Source: Mycolicibacter hiberniae
Lineage (GTDB): Bacteria; Actinomycetota; Actinomycetes; Mycobacteriales; Mycobacteriaceae
Assembly (NCBI RefSeq): GCF_010729485.1
Contig: NZ_AP022609.1
Location: 2,232,001 to 2,296,000 of the forward strand
Direction of reading: 5' to 3'
Length of the DNA: 64,000 bases
Shown: one piece after another, positions 42,819 to 51,630 of the stretch
Layout of the letters: each line of letters starts with the position of its first letter
How positions within the stretch are numbered: the first letter of the stretch is position 1
Position numbers and translations under genes: made by a program
The notes under the pieces: generated by a model
Seen by the model: only the letters and a program-made list of their open reading frames with translations
What the model was told of the DNA's origin: nothing
The model's database searches: none

Positions 42819-42848
42819 ACGGTAGCCGCTGAACCGAGCGTGCGTCAA
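42819..42848 (-). promoter_or_regulatory. ilvBNC promoter
   Basis: On the minus strand TTGACG (42848-42843), an 18-base spacer and TACCGT (42824-42819) form a recognisable promoter. Transcription would begin only a few bases before the leader-peptide ATG at 42810. Confidence 0.65.
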
Positions 42849-42860
42849 ATGAGCAGCCGC

Positions 42861-43715
42861 TTAGCTGAGGTGGTCGACCAGCGATCCCTGCTCGCCGAAG
42901 AGCTCTGCCTCCCAGTGTTCGAGCAGCGCGGTGTTGTCGTGGTCGTCGGGATGAAAGCCGGGGCGCAGGTATTCACCCAGCCGGCCAACGACGGTGCGGG
43001 TCAGAAACGGCGAATGCCGCAGGGCGGCGAAGCTGCGGACAAGCCGGACCGGGTTGTAAGCGGCCCGGTCGCCGAAGAGCGAGATCAGCGTGTTCGCCAA
43101 GACGGCGAGGGGGAAACTGAAGCGGATGATCCGCATCGTCCGGATGCGCCGGGTCTCATCGCCCCCGACCGCGCGATAGACGTCGAAGGCCACCGAGCGG
43201 TGCTCGGATTCCTCGATGGCGTGCCACAGCAGCATGGACCGCACTTCGCTCGTGCCCAGCCCAGCCTGCGCCCTCTCGTCCGAGAGCAGGGTCTCGGCGA
43301 ACACGGCGGTGAAATGCTCAAGCGCGGCGGTGATGGCCAGGCAGGTCAGCGGAGAGAAGCGTCGTTCGATGACCTTCTGACGGCGGTTCACCAGCCGGTC
43401 GACCTTGCTGGTCGGATAACCCATCTCCTGCAGGCGTTCATTGAGTGCGCGGTGCTCGCGACCGTGGGTCACCTCCTGACCGATGAATCCCTTGACCTGT
43501 TCTTTGAGGTCGGGGTCGGTGATCTGGTCGGCGTAGCGACGCACCGAACGAATGAAGAAGTCCTCACCCTCGGGGAACACCGCCGACAGGTGCGCGATCA
43601 CGTGGCTCATCACCAGGTCGCCCTGAACGAAGTGGCGGTCCAGGGCCGCCACCGGGTAGTTGAACCGGATGCGACGCGGCTGTACCGCCGGGTGGCGGTT
43701 GTCGTTGGGGCTCAT
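42861..43715 (-). CDS. Predicted metal-dependent hydrolase (PF10118-type)
   Basis: The 284-residue protein is all-helical with histidine/glutamate clusters typical of the DUF/PF10118 metal-dependent hydrolase family: GQEVTHGREHRALNERL, AALEHFTAVFAE and WHAIEESEHRSVAFDVY. These look like a ferritin-like di-metal centre. Members are common in mycobacteria and often sit next to TetR regulators, as here. The ATG 43715 overlaps the TetR stop (ATGA), so the two are coupled. The substrate is unknown. A hydrophobic stretch (FSFPLAVLANTLISLFG) near residue 205 could contact membrane or lipid. Confidence 0.75.
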   Translation of the reverse strand: MSPNDNRHPAVQPRRIRFNYPVAALDRHFVQGDLVMSHVIAHLSAVFPEGEDFFIRSVRRYADQITDPDLKEQVKGFIGQEVTHGREHRALNERLQEMGYPTSKVDRLVNRRQKVIERRFSPLTCLAITAALEHFTAVFAETLLSDERAQAGLGTSEVRSMLLWHAIEESEHRSVAFDVYRAVGGDETRRIRTMRIIRFSFPLAVLANTLISLFGDRAAYNPVRLVRSFAALRHSPFLTRTVVGRLGEYLRPGFHPDDHDNTALLEHWEAELFGEQGSLVDHLS

Positions 43716-44356
43716 GGCTCTCTCTCGGGTTGAGGGTCTGCAAGGCCGGTCGCCAGAGGACGAACCAGCCGTTTGAAGGCGTCGAGGATGTCGGCGGCGG
43801 GCAGCGCCTCGTAGCCGGCGATCGACCGGGACATCGCCAGGCCGTTCATCAGCGCGAACGTCATCTGCGGCCCGACCCGCGACTGCGCGGTGTCGGCGGT
43901 GTCGGCCGCGGCGAGCAGTTCGGTGTAGATCCGGTCGCACGCGTCGGCGAACTGCCGGTCGGTCTCAATCACCGCGGGCGCCAGGTCGGGGTCGGTTCGG
44001 GCCGCCACCCACAGTTCGTGGGTCGCGGTGAACGTCGGACCGCAATACATCGACCACAGCAGATCGACGGCTTCGTCGAGCTTGTCCGCAGCAGAATCCA
44101 GCCCCGCCATCAACACCTCGAACTCTTGAATACGGCGATTCAGAGCGAAGTCGACGGCAGCGCTCAGCAGCCCCACCTTGGTGGGGAAATGCCCCTGCAG
44201 GGCCCCTACCGAGACCCCGGCACGGCGGGCAACCTCGGTGGTGGTGGTCCCTTTGAAACCGACGTCCACCAGCGCCTCGAGCGTCGCATCCAGCAGCGCG
44301 CGCCGGGTCTCGGCAGTACGCTCCGCCTGGGTTCGGCGGGGCTTGGTCGGTGGCAC
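43712..44356 (-). CDS. TetR-family regulator
   Basis: The 214-residue protein has an N-terminal TetR DNA-binding domain (RRALLDATLEALVDVGFKGTTTTEVARRAGVSVGALQGHFPTK in pieces, residues 18-60) and a helical ligand-binding domain. It is coupled to the metal-dependent hydrolase downstream. An AT-rich palindrome just before its start is a good autoregulatory site, so the most likely role is control of this two-gene unit. Start GTG 44356 (VPPTKPRR) is chosen over further-upstream codons because helix 1 lies close behind. Ligand unknown; lipid or hydrophobic ligands are frequent in such pairs. Confidence 0.85.
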   Translation of the reverse strand: MPPTKPRRTQAERTAETRRALLDATLEALVDVGFKGTTTTEVARRAGVSVGALQGHFPTKVGLLSAAVDFALNRRIQEFEVLMAGLDSAADKLDEAVDLLWSMYCGPTFTATHELWVAARTDPDLAPAVIETDRQFADACDRIYTELLAAADTADTAQSRVGPQMTFALMNGLAMSRSIAGYEALPAADILDAFKRLVRPLATGLADPQPEREP

Positions 44357-44367
44357 GCGACCATGAT

Positions 44368-44405
44368 GCGACAGATAAAATAAGTAGTCAATATTTTTTT
44401 GTCGC
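44368..44405. promoter_or_regulatory. AT-rich palindromic operator upstream of the TetR gene
   Basis: GCGACA (44368-44373) and TGTCGC (44400-44405) bracket a very AT-rich centre (GATAAAATA ... TATTTTTTT), the only such stretch nearby. The pairing continues imperfectly inward. It lies 12 bases before the TetR start, covering its promoter. Confidence 0.55.
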
Positions 44406-44458
44406 AGCGTCCGCCGCCCACCCCGCCGCGCCCGCGTTACCGACGGTGACATCATGCG

Positions 44459-44851
44459 GTGGTGGCCTCTGCAGCACCCGACCCGCAGCCCGTGGTGATC
44501 CGCGTTTCGCCGATGGCGCATTTCGCCGTCGGCTTCCTGACGCTGGGGCTGCTGATCCCCGTGTTGACCTGGCCCGTCACCGCCCCGCTGTTGACGCTGC
44601 CCGTGGTGGCGTCGGCGCTGATCGTCCGGTGGCGAACCGTGGCTGACTCCCGCCGGCTCACCGTGCGAACCCTGCTCGGCAGCCGCTCGGTGGACTGGGA
44701 CGCCGTCGACGGCCTGGGCTTCACCCGGGGATCGTGGGCGCGGGCGCGTCTGCGCGACGGCGAGTCGTTGCGGTTGCCCGCGGTCAGTTTTGCCACCCTG
44801 CCGTTACTGAGCCAAGCCAGCGGCGGCCGGGTGCCGAACCCGTATCGCTGA
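44459..44851 (+). CDS. cfp6: PH-domain membrane protein Cfp6-like (Rv3004)
   Basis: The 130-residue protein has two hydrophobic segments (MAHFAVGFLTLGLLIPVLTW and a following stretch) and a C-terminal bacterial PH-like domain (VRTLLGSRSVDWDAVDGLGF, LRLPAVSFATLPLLSQASGG). It corresponds to M. tuberculosis Cfp6/Rv3004, a low-molecular-weight culture-filtrate antigen of unknown role, and sits in the same place between ilvB and the DoxX gene. Start could be either of two adjacent GTG codons (44459, 44462). It converges with the DoxX gene. Confidence 0.78.
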   Translation: MVASAAPDPQPVVIRVSPMAHFAVGFLTLGLLIPVLTWPVTAPLLTLPVVASALIVRWRTVADSRRLTVRTLLGSRSVDWDAVDGLGFTRGSWARARLRDGESLRLPAVSFATLPLLSQASGGRVPNPYR

Positions 44852-44864
44852 GCAGCCGGTTCGG

Positions 44865-45575
44865 TCAGCCCAGCGGGTTGGCCCCGTTGAGGAACACCCA
44901 CATCGCGACGCCTCCGGCGATCCCCAGCACGAGCGCCACCACGGATCCGATGAAGGGCCGTCGCGCCCAGCCGCGGTCGCCGTCGAGTCCGTACCGGCCC
45001 GGGCCGGCCAGCACGATCGCCACCGCCACCACGATCAGCAGCAGGTGGAATTCGTGCCCGTCGGGCAGAAAGAGACCGAACCGGCCCTCGCCGTTGGAGG
45101 AGACACCCACGAGAACGGCGTTGATGAAGTAGGCCAGCGCCCCGGCCGCCGCAACGGGGGTGAACAGACCGAGCGCCAGCAGCAGGCCCGCGGCAATCTG
45201 ACCGCCGCCCGCCGCATAGGTCAGGATGTCGGCGTGCTGGTAGCCGGCTTCGGCGATGGAATTCTTGAACCCGCTCAGGCCCTGGCCACCCCACCAGCCG
45301 AACAGCTTGCGCAGCCCGTGGGCCACCAGCAGCACGCCCAGGCCCAGCCGCAGCACCAACAGGCCCAGATCCTGGGTACCGCGCCGGTCCACCGCCCGGA
45401 ACGGTTCGTCGGCGTCGGCGTCCGGGCCGACGGAGACTCCGACGCGGCCGGGGCCGGCGGGCGGCGCCGCATAGGGCAGCGGGTGGTAGCCCCCCGCCAG
45501 GGGACGTACGCCGGAGGGGTCATAGGCCGGGATGGCGGTGGTCTCGAAGTCACCGGTATAGGTCGGCGATGGCAT
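44865..45575 (-). CDS. DoxX-family membrane protein (Rv3005c-like)
   Basis: From ATG 45575 the protein has 236 residues: a Pro/Tyr-rich cytoplasmic N-terminus of about 85 residues and four transmembrane helices of the DoxX family (DLGLLVLRLGLGVLLVAHGLRKLFGWWGGQGL, in pieces; GGGQIAAGLLLALGLFTP; GALAYFINAVLV). In M. tuberculosis, DoxX (Rv3005c) joins the superoxide dismutase SodA and the thiosulfate sulfurtransferase SseA in a membrane oxidoreductase complex; that partnership is inferred here. The M. tuberculosis protein is annotated longer, so an upstream start is possible. Confidence 0.82.
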   Translation of the reverse strand: MPSPTYTGDFETTAIPAYDPSGVRPLAGGYHPLPYAAPPAGPGRVGVSVGPDADADEPFRAVDRRGTQDLGLLVLRLGLGVLLVAHGLRKLFGWWGGQGLSGFKNSIAEAGYQHADILTYAAGGGQIAAGLLLALGLFTPVAAAGALAYFINAVLVGVSSNGEGRFGLFLPDGHEFHLLLIVVAVAIVLAGPGRYGLDGDRGWARRPFIGSVVALVLGIAGGVAMWVFLNGANPLG

Positions 45576-45814
45576 GTCGTCCTCCGGATCTACCAGACGT
45601 GCCGACTTGGGACGTCCATTGCCTGCGTCGGCAGTCTCACCCGGCCGACGCCAGTGTGAGCCCTCACCATGACTGGTCACCCTGCAAGAGTAAGGGCAAG
45701 CTCGGCGGGATTGGGGATTTGACCGGGTTCGTTAGCGAATCGAATCCGGCCCGACCGCCGCCCTGCGGTGGGCATCGTGGCGAGATCGGGGCGGGTGTCC
45801 GTAACCTGACGGGC

Positions 45815-46936
45815 ATGCAGATGCGCGGGGCAGTTCGCCGAGTGCCTGTCGTACTGGGCGCGGCATTGCTGGTGCTGACCGGTTGTGCACACTTCGACGA
45901 CGCCCAGTCACAGCCGTTCACCACTGTGCCGCGGCGCGGCATGGCGCCGTCCACGACTCCCCCGCCGCCGCCACCGCTGCCCGCCAACCCGTTCCCCAAG
46001 CAGTGCCCGGCTCCCGGGGTGATGCAAGGCTGCCTGGAGAGCACCAGCGGCCTGATCATGCACGGCGACAGCAAGTCGGCACTGGTCGCCGAACGGACCA
46101 CCGGCGCCGTCAAGGAAGTGTCGCTGACCGCCGAACCCAAGGTGAAGACCGTGATCGGCGTCGACCCTGCCGGGGACGGCGGCTTGATGGACATCGTGTT
46201 GTCACCGACCTACACCCAGGACCGGCTGATGTACGCCTACATCAGCACGCCCACCGACAACCGGGTGATCCGGATCGCCGACGGCGACGTCCCGAAGGAC
46301 ATCTTGACCGGAATCCCCAAAGGCCCGACCGGCAACACCGGGGCCCTGATCTTCACCAGCCCCACCACCCTGGTGGTGCTGACCGGCGATGCGGGCAATC
46401 CGGCTGCGGCCGCCGATCCCGGCTCCACCGCGGGCAAGGTCCTGCGCATCGAGCAGCCCACGACCATCGATCAGGCTGCGCCGACCACCGCCCTGAGCGG
46501 CATGGGCGCCGGCGGCGGACTGTGCACCGATCCCGTCGACGGCTCGCTCTACGTGACCGACCGGTCACCCAGTGGCGACCGCCTGCAGCGCATCACCAAA
46601 GACTCGCGGGTGTCGACGGTGTGGACGTGGCCCGACAAGCCCGGCGTCGCGGGGTGTGCAGCCATGGACGGCGTGGTGCTGGTCAACCTGGTCAACACCA
46701 AACAGACGGTGGCGGTCCGACTGGCCGCCGGCACCGGGTCGGTCACCAGCGAACCGGAGGTCATGCGCCAGGACACCCACGGGCACGTCTGGGCCGTCAA
46801 GATGTCACCGGACGGCAACGTCTGGGGCGCGACGGTGAACAAGACCGCCGGAGATGCCGAGAAACTCGACGACGTGGTCTTCCCGCTGTTCCCGTCCGGT
46901 GGCGGGTTCCCCCGCGCCAACGACGACAAAGACTAG
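45815..46936 (+). CDS. lppZ: LppZ-like lipoprotein, glucose/sorbosone dehydrogenase-type propeller
   Basis: The 373-residue lipoprotein begins MQMRGAVRRVPVVLGAALLV with lipobox LTGC at residues about 22-25. The linker is Pro-rich (STTPPPPPPLPANPFP). The body resembles PQQ-type glucose/sorbosone dehydrogenase propellers: DGGLMDIVLSPTYTQDRLMYAY, ALIFTSPTTLVVLTGDAGN, and VDGSLYVTDRSPSGDRLQRIT. Its place after the DoxX gene and its lipobox identify it with LppZ (Rv3006). The enzymatic cofactor and substrate are not established for LppZ. Confidence 0.87.
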   Translation: MQMRGAVRRVPVVLGAALLVLTGCAHFDDAQSQPFTTVPRRGMAPSTTPPPPPPLPANPFPKQCPAPGVMQGCLESTSGLIMHGDSKSALVAERTTGAVKEVSLTAEPKVKTVIGVDPAGDGGLMDIVLSPTYTQDRLMYAYISTPTDNRVIRIADGDVPKDILTGIPKGPTGNTGALIFTSPTTLVVLTGDAGNPAAAADPGSTAGKVLRIEQPTTIDQAAPTTALSGMGAGGGLCTDPVDGSLYVTDRSPSGDRLQRITKDSRVSTVWTWPDKPGVAGCAAMDGVVLVNLVNTKQTVAVRLAAGTGSVTSEPEVMRQDTHGHVWAVKMSPDGNVWGATVNKTAGDAEKLDDVVFPLFPSGGGFPRANDDKD

Positions 46937-47351
46937 CGACCACCGCCCGCCAACCGCGTGAGTTAGCCGCCGAATTTCGGCACCCCACCTGCGACGATGT
47001 TAAGGGCGCTTCAGCCCACTTCGATTGCCTATGAAGCCTCAGCTTAGCCTTAGCTTTGTTGGCCAGCCGAGATCGCAGGATGCCCCGGCCCACCTTTTCC
47101 ATGGACACCTCGGTCATGGCCGCGCCCCTGGGGCACCCGGCCGTTTCCGCCGCAGGCTAAGGCGTACTCGCCGGTAACCGCGATTTCCCCACTCACGGCG
47201 CCGGAGCCCGTGCCGTGAGTCCGCATGCGCGTGGACCCCCGAGGACTCGCCACAAAAAATATTTACAAAAGTAAAGACTTCTCAGCATTAGCTAAGTTAT
47301 GGTAGCTTCCTCGCAGCGGTATCGAGAGCCAACTAAAAGGAGAATCGCACT
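46937..47351. other. Intergenic region upstream of GjpA-like paralogue 2
   Basis: No gene is seen in these 415 bases. It contains a 9-bp perfect inverted repeat ACTCACGGC (47191-47199) / GCCGTGAGT (47212-47220). An AT-rich segment (47252-47300) holds the motif ATTAGCTAAG also found before the NID-repeat gene. The GTG start of the next gene is preceded by AAAAGGAG. The promoter is probably in the AT-rich part. Confidence 0.5.
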
Positions 47352-48425
47352 GTGCAGTCGCTAACCACCCGTCCCTGGATCACCTCCGGGATTGCCGTAG
47401 TCGGCGCGGGCTTGATCGCCGTCGCCCCGGTGGCACCCCACAGCACCACCGACCTGCACCTGCCGGACGTGCAACTCACCGCGTTCGACCCGTTCGGCGC
47501 CTGGATCGACCTGTTCAACACCTCGTCCGCCAACGCCGAGACCCTGGCGGACACCTACTTCCTGGCTCCGGGCGCCGTCCTGCAGCAGATCCTGGTCAAC
47601 CAGTTCGGCTACCTCGGTGACATCCTCAACAACCCGGCCAGCATCTTCGACGTGTTCTCCAACATCGGCGACAACATCGGAAATGTGTTCGGCGATCTCA
47701 CCCTGCTCGGGGCGGAATTCGACCTCGAGGACTGGAGCACCCTGGCGCCGCTGGCACAGGCCAACGACACCATGCACAGCCTCATGACCCTGGCATTCCC
47801 GGACATCATGGGCGCTGACATGGACCCGGAGACCCTCGCGATCGTCACCGAGGTCCTGAACTTCCTCGCCTCGCCGCTGACCGGCGCCCTGATCGGCGCG
47901 CTCGGTCCGGTGCTGAGCCCGCTGGTGGAGTTCGGCAACGTCGTCGGTGACATCGTCGCCGACCTGGGCGAAGACCCGTCCGCGGCGCTGCAGGACCTCT
48001 TCGACCTGCCGGCCCGGGTGATCGGTTCGTTCTTCAACGGCAGCGATCTCGACCTCAGCTTCCTGATCCCGCTCATCGCCGACGCGGGCATTCTGCCCGA
48101 GGGCATCACGATCGACGCGCTGGGCCTGTCGCTGGGCGGGCTGCTGACCCCCGGCCAGACCATCTTGCCGATCGGCGCCGACGTCACGGAGACTGTCGAG
48201 TCGGGCGAGAACCTCTTCATCGGTGGCTCGCTGTGGAACGCCCTGAGCCTCAACGTCATCGGGATCGACATCGTGGGCAATGCCGTCGGCCCGATCGGTT
48301 CGATGGTGGCGCTGTCGCAGATCATCGCCGGAGCAATCGGCTGGGAGGGTGGAACCAACCCGCTCGCCGACCTGAGCTTCCCGATCCTGGACTGGTTCGA
48401 CGGCGGCGAAGCCGTGCCGGCATAG
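47352..48425 (+). CDS. Secreted GjpA-like outer-membrane protein, paralogue 2
   Basis: The 357-residue exported protein starts at GTG 47352. The signal peptide includes RPWITSGIAVVGAGLIAVAP and the mature part begins near HSTTDLHLPDVQLTAF, a pattern shared by the family. Conserved blocks are QILVNQFGYLGDILNNPASIF, FLASPLTGALIGALGPVLSPLVEF, FDLPARVIGSFFNGSDLDLSFLIPLI and LGLSLGGLLTPGQTILPIGAD. It is the longest-described form of the family annotated as GjpA porin in mycobacteria. It ends with SQIIAGAIGWEGG and is followed by a 16-bp terminator hairpin. Confidence 0.75.
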   Translation: MQSLTTRPWITSGIAVVGAGLIAVAPVAPHSTTDLHLPDVQLTAFDPFGAWIDLFNTSSANAETLADTYFLAPGAVLQQILVNQFGYLGDILNNPASIFDVFSNIGDNIGNVFGDLTLLGAEFDLEDWSTLAPLAQANDTMHSLMTLAFPDIMGADMDPETLAIVTEVLNFLASPLTGALIGALGPVLSPLVEFGNVVGDIVADLGEDPSAALQDLFDLPARVIGSFFNGSDLDLSFLIPLIADAGILPEGITIDALGLSLGGLLTPGQTILPIGADVTETVESGENLFIGGSLWNALSLNVIGIDIVGNAVGPIGSMVALSQIIAGAIGWEGGTNPLADLSFPILDWFDGGEAVPA

Positions 48426-48445
48426 CCACGCCCTACCGGGCAACA

Positions 48446-48480
48446 CGATGGCCCCCTTCCCGACGGGAAGGGGGCCATCG
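48446..48480 (+). terminator. Terminator of GjpA-like paralogue 2
   Basis: A perfect 16-bp stem (CGATGGCCCCCTTCCC / GGGAAGGGGGCCATCG) with loop GAC, followed by GGCTTTCT. Its TGGCCCC core is shared with the terminators at 39145 and 49824. The rest of the gap to 48720 holds an AT-richer probable promoter near 48640-48680 and no gene. Confidence 0.85.
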
Positions 48481-48719
48481 GGCTTTCTGACAGCAGATTC
48501 GGCGACGTCGACGTGGCGCGCTTTCACGCGGATGCAAGGCCCCCGCAGGTCGCACCGCGCAGACCGCTGCTGCATCCCAGCCGAATGAGCTCGCCACTCA
48601 GCGAGCCGGGCGCACCCCCTTGACCAAACCACATAAAGTGAATTAGGTTTCTCTATGTTACTTTCAGGTAAGTTCCTCGGAACGGTCCTGACCACTGCAA
48701 ATACGTACTTAGGAGACCA

Positions 48720-49802
48720 ATGCAGCACGCTGCCGCCCGCCCCTGGACCGTCACCGGCGTCGCCCTCCTCAGCGCCGGAGCCATCGCCTCGGGCCCCGTC
48801 ACCGCGCCCGTGCCCGCGCTGACTGGCCCGCAATCACTGGCTGTGCAGCTGACAGCTGGGTGGGATGACGTGTGGCAGACCGCGGGCGCCAACGCCACGG
48901 CGATCTGGAACCACTTCTCTGCCGTTCCGTTCCCGGCCCTGCAGCAGGTTGTGGCCAACCAGATCGGCTATGTCCACGGCGTCTTCGACGGTTCGAAGAG
49001 CTTCGGGGACATCGCGCAGGAGGCCCACACCCACCTGGGGGCTCTGTTCGGCACACCCGCCGACGGCGACACGCCCGCCTCCCCCGGCGCACTGTTCGGC
49101 CCGTTCCTGCCCGCGGGCGGCGCCACCGACACCCTGTACCAGTCGCTCGACGACGTGGTCACCGGGCCCGGGATGATCGGATCGGTCATGACCCACGCGA
49201 CCCTCTTCACGCTCCTCACCGACCCGGCCATCCTTCCCGACATCGCCACCTCCCTCGGCTTCGACGAGAGCATGGTGCCCGTGTTGGGTTCGGTGCTGGA
49301 GTTCGCGGCGTCCCCGTTGAGCGGCATCCTGATCGGCCAGGTCTCCACCATGCTCAGTCCGATGCTGCAGTTCAACGAGGACCTCGGCAACATCTGGGAA
49401 TCGTTGTCCTCCGGCAGCCCCGACTGGAGTGCGGCGTTCGACTCTCTGATCGGTATGCCTGCCAATCTCGCCGATGCCTACCTCAACGGCTACGGCGAGG
49501 TCGACCTGATGCCCATCCTGGATCAGCTGGGGATCACGTTGCCCGCCTTGACCCTTCTGGACCTGCCCACCGAAATCACCGCCCTGAGCGTGAACCTGGG
49601 CGGCCTGCTCAGCCCGGCCGGCTCGATCTTCGACGCCATCGGCATGGGCACCAGCACCGACGCACTGGGCGACACGGAACTCCTGTTCGACCTGCCCGGC
49701 CTCGGAGTGGGTCCGATCGCCTCCATGGTCGCCATGAGCCAGGCCATCGCCGAAGCCTTCGGCTGGGACGGAAGCAGCGACATCCTGGCAAGCCTGTTCT
49801 AG
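48720..49802 (+). CDS. Secreted GjpA-like outer-membrane protein, paralogue 3
   Basis: The 360-residue exported protein begins MQHAAARPWTVTGVALLSAG; its signal peptide closely parallels paralogue 2. Shared blocks include QVVANQIGYVHGVFDGSKSF, FAASPLSGILIGQVSTMLSPM, LIGMPANLADAYLNGYGEVD and VNLGGLLSPAGSIFDAIG, and it ends SQAIAEAFGWDGSSD like paralogue 2 (SQIIAGAIGWEGG). The two adjacent genes are thus a tandem duplication, now well diverged. ATG 48720 follows TAGGAGACC. It ends at its own terminator. Confidence 0.75.
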   Translation: MQHAAARPWTVTGVALLSAGAIASGPVTAPVPALTGPQSLAVQLTAGWDDVWQTAGANATAIWNHFSAVPFPALQQVVANQIGYVHGVFDGSKSFGDIAQEAHTHLGALFGTPADGDTPASPGALFGPFLPAGGATDTLYQSLDDVVTGPGMIGSVMTHATLFTLLTDPAILPDIATSLGFDESMVPVLGSVLEFAASPLSGILIGQVSTMLSPMLQFNEDLGNIWESLSSGSPDWSAAFDSLIGMPANLADAYLNGYGEVDLMPILDQLGITLPALTLLDLPTEITALSVNLGGLLSPAGSIFDAIGMGTSTDALGDTELLFDLPGLGVGPIASMVAMSQAIAEAFGWDGSSDILASLF

Positions 49803-49823
49803 ATCGCAGCGCCCCGCACCACC

Positions 49824-49853
49824 AAGTGGCCCCCTCCCCGGAGGGGGCCACTT
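49824..49853 (+). terminator. Terminator of GjpA-like paralogue 3
   Basis: AAGTGGCCCCCTCC pairs with GGAGGGGGCCACTT across a minimal loop, giving about 12 stable pairs and a short A/T flank on each side. Confidence 0.85.
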
Positions 49854-49976
49854 TGGCGCGCGCCGGTTCTCACAGAAGTATTACTGACTCCGCCCGAGCT
49901 CCTTAAAAGTCCGGTCTAGGTTGGAAGTCGGGTCGAGAGGCCCCAGCAGGACCGTCGAACGAAGGGATGGCAGGCG

Positions 49977-50051
49977 ATGTTGATTGATGTTCGATGGCTG
50001 AAGTTCGTGTTGGGCCGCTGGGCCAGTCGGCCCGTTCACGCCCTGCCGTAG
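49977..50051 (+). CDS. Possible 24-residue small ORF
   Basis: ATG 49977 opens a short frame (MLIDVRWLKFVLGRWASRPV and four more residues) ending at TAG 50051, with AAGGGATGG eleven bases upstream as a possible ribosome site. The peptide is basic and has three tryptophan/phenylalanine positions that could make an amphipathic helix. It stands alone between the GjpA-like terminator and the convergent gatB. It may be chance; I include it because of spacing and an otherwise unexplained 240-base gap. Confidence 0.25.
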   Translation: MLIDVRWLKFVLGRWASRPVHALP

Positions 50052-50090
50052 ATTCGCGGCGGCGCCGCTAACGCAGGGATGCAGCGGGGT

Positions 50091-51593
50091 CTACCCGCAG
50101 GCAGCCAGAACCAGTTCGCGCACCCGGGCCGCATCGGCCTGGCCTTTGGTGGCCTTCATCACCGCGCCGACGATGGCGCCGGCGGCCTGCACCTTGCCGG
50201 CCCGGATCTTCTCGGCCACATCGGGATTGGCCGCCAGAGCCTCGTCAATGGCGGCCTGGATCACCGAGTCGTCACGCACCACGACCAGGCCCCGGTCAGC
50301 CATCACCTGAGCGGGCTCGCCCTCACCGGCGAGCACCCCCTCCACCACCTGCCGGGCCAGCTTGTTCGACAGCTCACCCGAATCCACCAGTGCCACTACT
50401 TCGGCGACCTGTTTGGGCGTGATGCCCAGGGCGTCGAGCTCGACTCCGGCTTCGTTGGCCTTCTGCACCAGGAAGTTTCCCCACCAGGCCCGGGCCGCCT
50501 CACTGGATGCCCCGGCCGCAACGGTGGCTGCCACCAACTCCACCGCACCGGCGTTGACCAGGTCGCGCATCACCTCATCGGAGACGCCCCACCGCTCCTG
50601 GATTCGCCGGCGCGACAGCCACGGCAACTCAGGGATGGTGTCGCGCAGTTGCGCGACCAGCTCCGCCGACGGCGCGACCGGTTCCAGGTCCGGCTCGGGG
50701 AAGTACCGGTAGTCCTCCGCGGTCTCCTTGGCCCGGCCCGGACTGGTGTAGCCGGCTTCGTGGAAATGCCGAGTTTCCTGAACCACAGTGCCACCAGCGG
50801 AGAGCACCGCACCCTGGCGCCGCATCTCGTAGCTCACCGCCACCTCGACGCTCTTGAGCGAGTTGACGTTCTTGGTCTCGGTGCGGGTCCCGAATTCGGC
50901 TGCGCCGCTGGGCTTGAGAGACACGTTCGCGTCGCAGCGCATCGAACCCTGGTCCATCCGCACGTCGGAGACATCCAACGCGCGCAGCAGATCCCGCAGC
51001 GCGGTCACATAGGCCCGGGCGATCTGCGGGGCACGCTCTCCGGCGCCGACTATCGGCTTGGTGACGATCTCGATCAGCGGCACTCCGGCCCGGTTGTAGT
51101 CGACCAGCGATTCGCTGGCGCCCTCGATGCGTCCGGTGTCGCTGCCCACGTGGGTGAGCTTGCCGGTGTCTTCCTCCATGTGGGCGCGCTCGATGTCCAC
51201 CCGCCACACCGAGCCGTCCTCGAGCGGCACGTCGAGGTAGCCGTTGAAGGCGATCGGCTCGTCGTACTGGGAGATCTGGTAGTTCTTCGGCTGGTCGGGA
51301 TAGAAGTAGTTCTTCCGGGCGAACCGGCACCACGAGGCGATTTCGCAGTTGAGCGCCAGCCCGATCCGAATCGCCGATTCGACGGCGGCGCCGTTGAGCA
51401 CCGGCAGCGAACCGGGCAACCCCAGACACACCGGACACACCTGGGTGTTCGGTTCGGCACCGAACGCTGTCGCGCATCCGCAGAACATCTTGGTGGCCGT
51501 GGACAGCTCGACGTGCACTTCCAGGCCAAGAACCGGGTCGAAGCGGGAAATGACGTCGGCGTAGTCGAGCAGTTCGGCGACAGCAGCGGTCAT
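50091..51593 (-). CDS. gatB: Asp-tRNA(Asn)/Glu-tRNA(Gln) amidotransferase subunit B
   Basis: GatB binds tRNA and phosphorylates the misacylated amino acid within GatCAB. From ATG 51593 the 500-residue protein has [20 protein letters not shown] and [13 protein letters not shown] (zinc cysteines), [19 protein letters not shown], the tail-domain segment [15 protein letters not shown] and the C-terminal YqeY-like end with [12 protein letters not shown]. It is set apart from gatA and gatC by pfkA and small genes, as in M. tuberculosis. The frame extends upstream but the [11 protein letters not shown] start fits relatives. Confidence 0.97.
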   Translation of the reverse strand: MTAAVAELLDYADVISRFDPVLGLEVHVELSTATKMFCGCATAFGAEPNTQVCPVCLGLPGSLPVLNGAAVESAIRIGLALNCEIASWCRFARKNYFYPDQPKNYQISQYDEPIAFNGYLDVPLEDGSVWRVDIERAHMEEDTGKLTHVGSDTGRIEGASESLVDYNRAGVPLIEIVTKPIVGAGERAPQIARAYVTALRDLLRALDVSDVRMDQGSMRCDANVSLKPSGAAEFGTRTETKNVNSLKSVEVAVSYEMRRQGAVLSAGGTVVQETRHFHEAGYTSPGRAKETAEDYRYFPEPDLEPVAPSAELVAQLRDTIPELPWLSRRRIQERWGVSDEVMRDLVNAGAVELVAATVAAGASSEAARAWWGNFLVQKANEAGVELDALGITPKQVAEVVALVDSGELSNKLARQVVEGVLAGEGEPAQVMADRGLVVVRDDSVIQAAIDEALAANPDVAEKIRAGKVQAAGAIVGAVMKATKGQADAARVRELVLAACG

Positions 51594-51630
51594 GGCGCAA
51601 AGTCTAGGTGACCCGGCCTGGCCCGCCTCG

